From: an uncultured Paraprevotella sp.
GTDB taxonomy: Bacteria > Bacteroidota > Bacteroidia > Bacteroidales > Bacteroidaceae
Direction: 5' to 3'
NCBI GenBank assembly: GCA_910584955.1
Contig: CAJUDC010000034.1
Location: 1-9,121, forward strand
Length of the DNA: 9,121 nucleotides
The notes under the pieces were generated by a model. That model saw nothing but the letters and a program-made list of their open reading frames with translations, was not told the origin of the DNA and searched no databases. The stretch's first letter is position 1, and each line of letters starts with the position of its first letter. Both the position numbers and the translations under genes were made by a program. Positions 6,985-9,121 of the stretch are shown one piece after another.

Positions 6985-7059
6985 ATCGTTCGGTTTGAGT
7001 TCCCGGTCCGGCTCCTGCTGAAACGGTCCGGCGGGAGTGGCGGGAAGCATGTATTTACG

Positions 7060-7830
7060 TTATCTTGTTATCTCGCGCAGACGGATTTGTGTGAGAATCT
7101 GCTTCGTGTTCCGGGCAAAATCGCCCTGCATGATCCAACTGTAATATCCCGGGTCTCTACGGAGGACTTCGGCAACGGGTTTGCCTTTGTATTTGCCGAA
7201 ATTGAATACTTCCACGTTGTTTTCATCGTATACCATGCGACCGGCGAAATCCACATTGTTCGTCATGCGTGAAAAATCGGCCAGAAACGCCACATCGTTC
7301 TGCAGCTCATCGGAGTACTTGTCCAGCTGGGCTTTCAATACTTCGTAAGTGGCCTGTGTGTCGGCCAGGGCCGTATGGGCGTCTTCCAGGTCTTTCCCGC
7401 AATAAAAGCGATAGGCGGCACTCAGCGTGCGGCGTTCCATCTTGTGGTAGATGTTCTGCACATCAATAAACTTCCGTCGGGTCAGGTCTATTTCCACACC
7501 GGCTCTCAAGAATTCCTCCACCAGCAGCGGAATGTCGAAGCGGTTGGAATTGAAACCGGCCAAGTCGCATCCTTCGATGGCCGCAGCCAGGTTGCGGGCT
7601 ATTTGTTTGAATGTAGGGCAGTCGGCCACATCTTCGTCGTAGATGCCGTGCACGGCGGACGACGTCTCCGGGATATGCATTTCGGGATTCACCCGCATGC
7701 TCTTCGACTCTTCGTCGCCGTTGGGATATACTTTGATGTAACAAAGTTCCACGATGCGGTCGTTGCTGATGTTCGTACCGGTGGTTTCCAGATCGAAGAA
7801 GACAATCGGGTTGTTAAGGTTCAGCTTCAT
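7060..7830 (-). CDS. DnaQ/ExoX-like 3'-5' exonuclease (DEDDh family)
   Basis: A 256-residue exonuclease. All five DEDDh residues are visible: D13 and E15 in FFDLETTG, D99 in GFNSNRFDIP, and H152 and D157 in HTALADTQ. The nuclease domain covers about 8-175. A C-terminal extension from about 209, with FNFGKYKGKPVAEVL and YYSWIMQGDF, resembles the small domain at the end of exodeoxyribonuclease X-like proteins. It is usually annotated as DNA polymerase III epsilon subunit. Proofreading for the replicative polymerase fits the neighbour dnaN (12-base gap), but a repair nuclease of the ExoX kind is equally possible. I saw no clear QLxLF-type clamp-binding motif. It is cotranscribed with dnaN upstream and coaBC downstream. 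The fold and catalytic residues are certain; the cellular role is not. Confidence 0.92.
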   Translation of the reverse strand: MKLNLNNPIVFFDLETTGTNISNDRIVELCYIKVYPNGDEESKSMRVNPEMHIPETSSAVHGIYDEDVADCPTFKQIARNLAAAIEGCDLAGFNSNRFDIPLLVEEFLRAGVEIDLTRRKFIDVQNIYHKMERRTLSAAYRFYCGKDLEDAHTALADTQATYEVLKAQLDKYSDELQNDVAFLADFSRMTNNVDFAGRMVYDENNVEVFNFGKYKGKPVAEVLRRDPGYYSWIMQGDFARNTKQILTQIRLREITR

Positions 7831-7842
7831 CCGTATCGCAGA

Positions 7843-8967
7843 TTAATCGTTCAACATCATGGGCATGAGCAGCATAAGCACGTCTTCGTTTTCTTGCTGC
7901 TCGGCCGGAACGATCACACCGGCGCGACTGGGATCTGCCAATTCCACGATGACGTTCTCTCCGTCCAGATTATTTAAGATATCGATGAGGAAAGTACCTT
8001 TGAATCCGATATTCATCGGTGTGCTTCCGTATTCGCAGACGATACTCTCTTCCGCCGAAGTCGAATAGTCGATGTCCTGGCCGGAAACCACTACTTGGTT
8101 GTTGTCGAGATGCAGTTTGATGAGGGCGCTGCTTTGGTTGGAGAACACCAGTACGCGTTTCAGGGCACTGAGCAGGGCGATGCGGTCGATCGTAGCCCGG
8201 TGCGGGTTGTTCTGCGGGATCACGGAGTTGTAGTTCGGATAGCGGCCTTCTATCAGCCGGCAGATCAACGTATAGTTCTCCAGGATGATGCTTGCGTTGC
8301 GGTCGTTGAAGCGGATGCTTACATCGCCCTGTTCTTTAGGCAGAAGATTTTTCAGGATGGTGGTCGGCTTTTTAGGCAGGATGAAGGCCGATGTGCCGTT
8401 GCCCCGTATGGCATAGTTCTTGCTTCTTACCAGTTTATGACCGTCGGATGCAACAAAGGTCAGGTCGTTTTCTGTAATATCGAAGTAAACGCCGTTCATG
8501 ACCGGTCGCAATTCGTCGTCGGCAGTGGCGAACAGACAGCGGTTGATGCCGTTCAGCAGATCTTCTGCACTCATTTGCAACTGGGTGGTATCGTCTTCCA
8601 GGGCGTTCGCTTTCGGGTAATCGTCGGCCTGTTGTCCTACGATGCTGAATGTGCCGTTCTGATAATTGACCACGATTTCCATGTTCGACGTGTTGACGTC
8701 GAATGTCAGCGGTTGCTCCGAGATCTCTTTCAGAGAATCCAATACGGTTTTGGAGTTGATGCAGAATCGCAGGTCGGCTTCACTATCAATTACGTCAAGT
8801 GTGGTGATCATCGTTGTCTCACTGTCCGAAGCAGTGATAGTCAGTTTGTTGCCGTTCAGTTCAAAAAGGAAACAGTCTAGAATGGGGAGAGAGTTCTTGG
8901 AATTGCTGACACGGCTCACGGATTGCAATCGACCGAGAAGGGCCGAACTGGATACTACAAATCTCAT
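7843..8967 (-). CDS. dnaN: DNA polymerase III subunit beta (sliding clamp)
   Basis: 374 residues, close to the family length of about 366-375. It forms the ring that holds the replicative polymerase and many repair enzymes on DNA. The protein starts MRFVVSSSALLGRLQSVSRV like other clamps. It shows RPVMNG (154-159), SDGHKL (174-179), EGRYPNY (240-246) and the C-terminal MPMML (368-372), all conserved beta-clamp elements; the last lines the hydrophobic pocket that binds partner proteins. It is the first gene of the leftward operon, about 35-40 bases downstream of a consensus Bacteroides promoter. dnaA is not visible next to it, consistent with the separate dnaN cluster seen in this phylum. The start ATG is preceded by an AT-rich leader without a Shine-Dalgarno sequence. 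Identification is secure. Confidence 0.97.
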   Translation of the reverse strand: MRFVVSSSALLGRLQSVSRVSNSKNSLPILDCFLFELNGNKLTITASDSETTMITTLDVIDSEADLRFCINSKTVLDSLKEISEQPLTFDVNTSNMEIVVNYQNGTFSIVGQQADDYPKANALEDDTTQLQMSAEDLLNGINRCLFATADDELRPVMNGVYFDITENDLTFVASDGHKLVRSKNYAIRGNGTSAFILPKKPTTILKNLLPKEQGDVSIRFNDRNASIILENYTLICRLIEGRYPNYNSVIPQNNPHRATIDRIALLSALKRVLVFSNQSSALIKLHLDNNQVVVSGQDIDYSTSAEESIVCEYGSTPMNIGFKGTFLIDILNNLDGENVIVELADPSRAGVIVPAEQQENEDVLMLLMPMMLND

Positions 8968-9008
8968 TATATAAATGTTTTATGTGTTTAATCGTAATGT
9001 ATATGGAA

Positions 9009-9040
9009 CAAAAATACATAATTGCGGCGGACCGCACAAA
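9009..9040 (-). promoter_or_regulatory. Bacteroides-type promoter of the dnaN operon
   Basis: On the minus strand TTTG (9040-9037) and TATTTTTG (9016-9009) are separated by exactly 20 bases. This fits the known Bacteroides housekeeping sigma consensus, -33 TTTG and -7 TAnnTTTG with a 19-21 base spacer, at every defined position. Transcription would start near 9000-9005 and give a leader of about 35 bases before dnaN. It is the only convincing promoter I found for the six leftward genes. Confidence 0.75.
9023..9036. repeat. GC-rich palindrome inside the dnaN promoter spacer
   Basis: TGCGG (9023-9027) and CCGCA (9032-9036) form a 5-bp inverted repeat around CGGA. An overlapping odd palindrome, GCGGACCGC, lies at 9027-9035. 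It stands out as a GC island within AT-rich DNA and lies between the -33 and -7 elements. It could be an operator, but it may also be chance. Confidence 0.35.
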
Positions 9041-9056
9041 AAAATGTGGCTTAAAA

Positions 9057-9088
9057 TTAGTAAAACTAAGGGGAAAATAGTAATTTCG
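9057..9088 (+). promoter_or_regulatory. Possible promoter of the rightward gene at the window edge
   Basis: TAATTTCG at 9081-9088, followed by CACC, differs by one base from the Bacteroides -7 consensus TAnnTTTG. TTAG at 9057-9060 is a weak -33 match with a 20-base spacer. It lies 23 bases before the ATG at 9112. The partial match and lack of downstream sequence keep confidence low. Confidence 0.33.
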
Positions 9089-9111
9089 CACCACTTTAAT
9101 CAGATTGAAAT

Positions 9112-9121
9112 ATGGAATTGA
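9112..9121 (+). CDS. Possible start of a divergent gene, cut by the window edge
   Basis: Only ATG GAA TTG A is visible (Met-Glu-Leu...). It is proposed because a plausible promoter-like element lies 23 bases upstream and because the AT-rich spacer from dnaN looks like a divergent regulatory region. No product can be named from three codons. Confidence 0.3.

Noticed and set aside
8095..8880. Plus-strand open frame of 261 codons opposite dnaN
   Set aside because: Fully antisense to a conserved sliding clamp gene, with no recognisable protein features.
8968..9111. Replication origin next to dnaN
   Set aside because: I found no DnaA-box-like TTATCCACA repeats or dnaA gene, and dnaN is commonly distant from oriC in this phylum.
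9044..9121. 25-codon open frame ending at the last base of the window
   Set aside because: It starts inside the divergent promoter region and has no features. The ATG at 9112 in another frame has better promoter spacing.
1..9121. Defence island, prophage, CRISPR or mobile element
   Set aside because: Every sizeable stretch is explained by core genes. No transposase, integrase, repeat array or composition break was seen.

Overview
The window looks like chromosomal core DNA of a member of the Bacteroidota, probably order Bacteroidales. Four things point there. The gene order dnaN / DnaQ-type exonuclease / coaBC / DUF4835 (PorD-like) / recN is typical of the phylum. The promoter in front of dnaN fits the Bacteroides -33 TTTG / -7 TAnnTTTG consensus exactly. 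I see no convincing Shine-Dalgarno sequence in front of the start codons I inspected. The proteins have Bacteroidales-type sequences. By eye, GC content is about 50 %, somewhat high for Bacteroides itself; I do not assign a genus.

Layout. Positions 1-1258 (+ strand) hold a tight three-gene run: the 3' end of radC, a DUF59/MIP18 (SufT-like) iron-sulfur assembly factor, and an LpxH-type metallophosphoesterase of lipid A synthesis. A convergent intergenic stretch of about 206 bases (1259-1464) follows. It contains a long near-perfect hairpin and a classical intrinsic terminator facing the minus-strand genes. Positions 1465-8967 (- strand) carry six genes packed with gaps of at most 75 bases. In transcription order they are dnaN (sliding clamp), a DEDDh exonuclease with an ExoX-like C-terminal region, coaBC (coenzyme A synthesis), a DUF4835/PorD-like exported protein, recN (DNA repair) and an exported TPR protein with a degenerate trypsin-like N-terminal domain. 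They appear to form one operon from a strong promoter at 9009-9040 to the terminator at 1406-1438. At the right edge an AT-rich divergent region (8968-9111) leads to the first codons of a rightward gene.

Function. The minus-strand unit joins replication processivity (clamp), 3'-5' exonuclease activity and recombinational repair (RecN) with CoA synthesis and two envelope-directed proteins. The plus-strand unit mixes a RadC-family protein, Fe-S maturation and lipid A synthesis. I see no mobile element, CRISPR array, tRNA, rRNA, phage gene or defence system. No wholly new system is evident. The points most worth a second look are the pseudoprotease-TPR protein, the PorD-like protein inside a housekeeping operon, the CoaC active-site substitutions, and the palindromes at 1298-1341 and 9023-9036.
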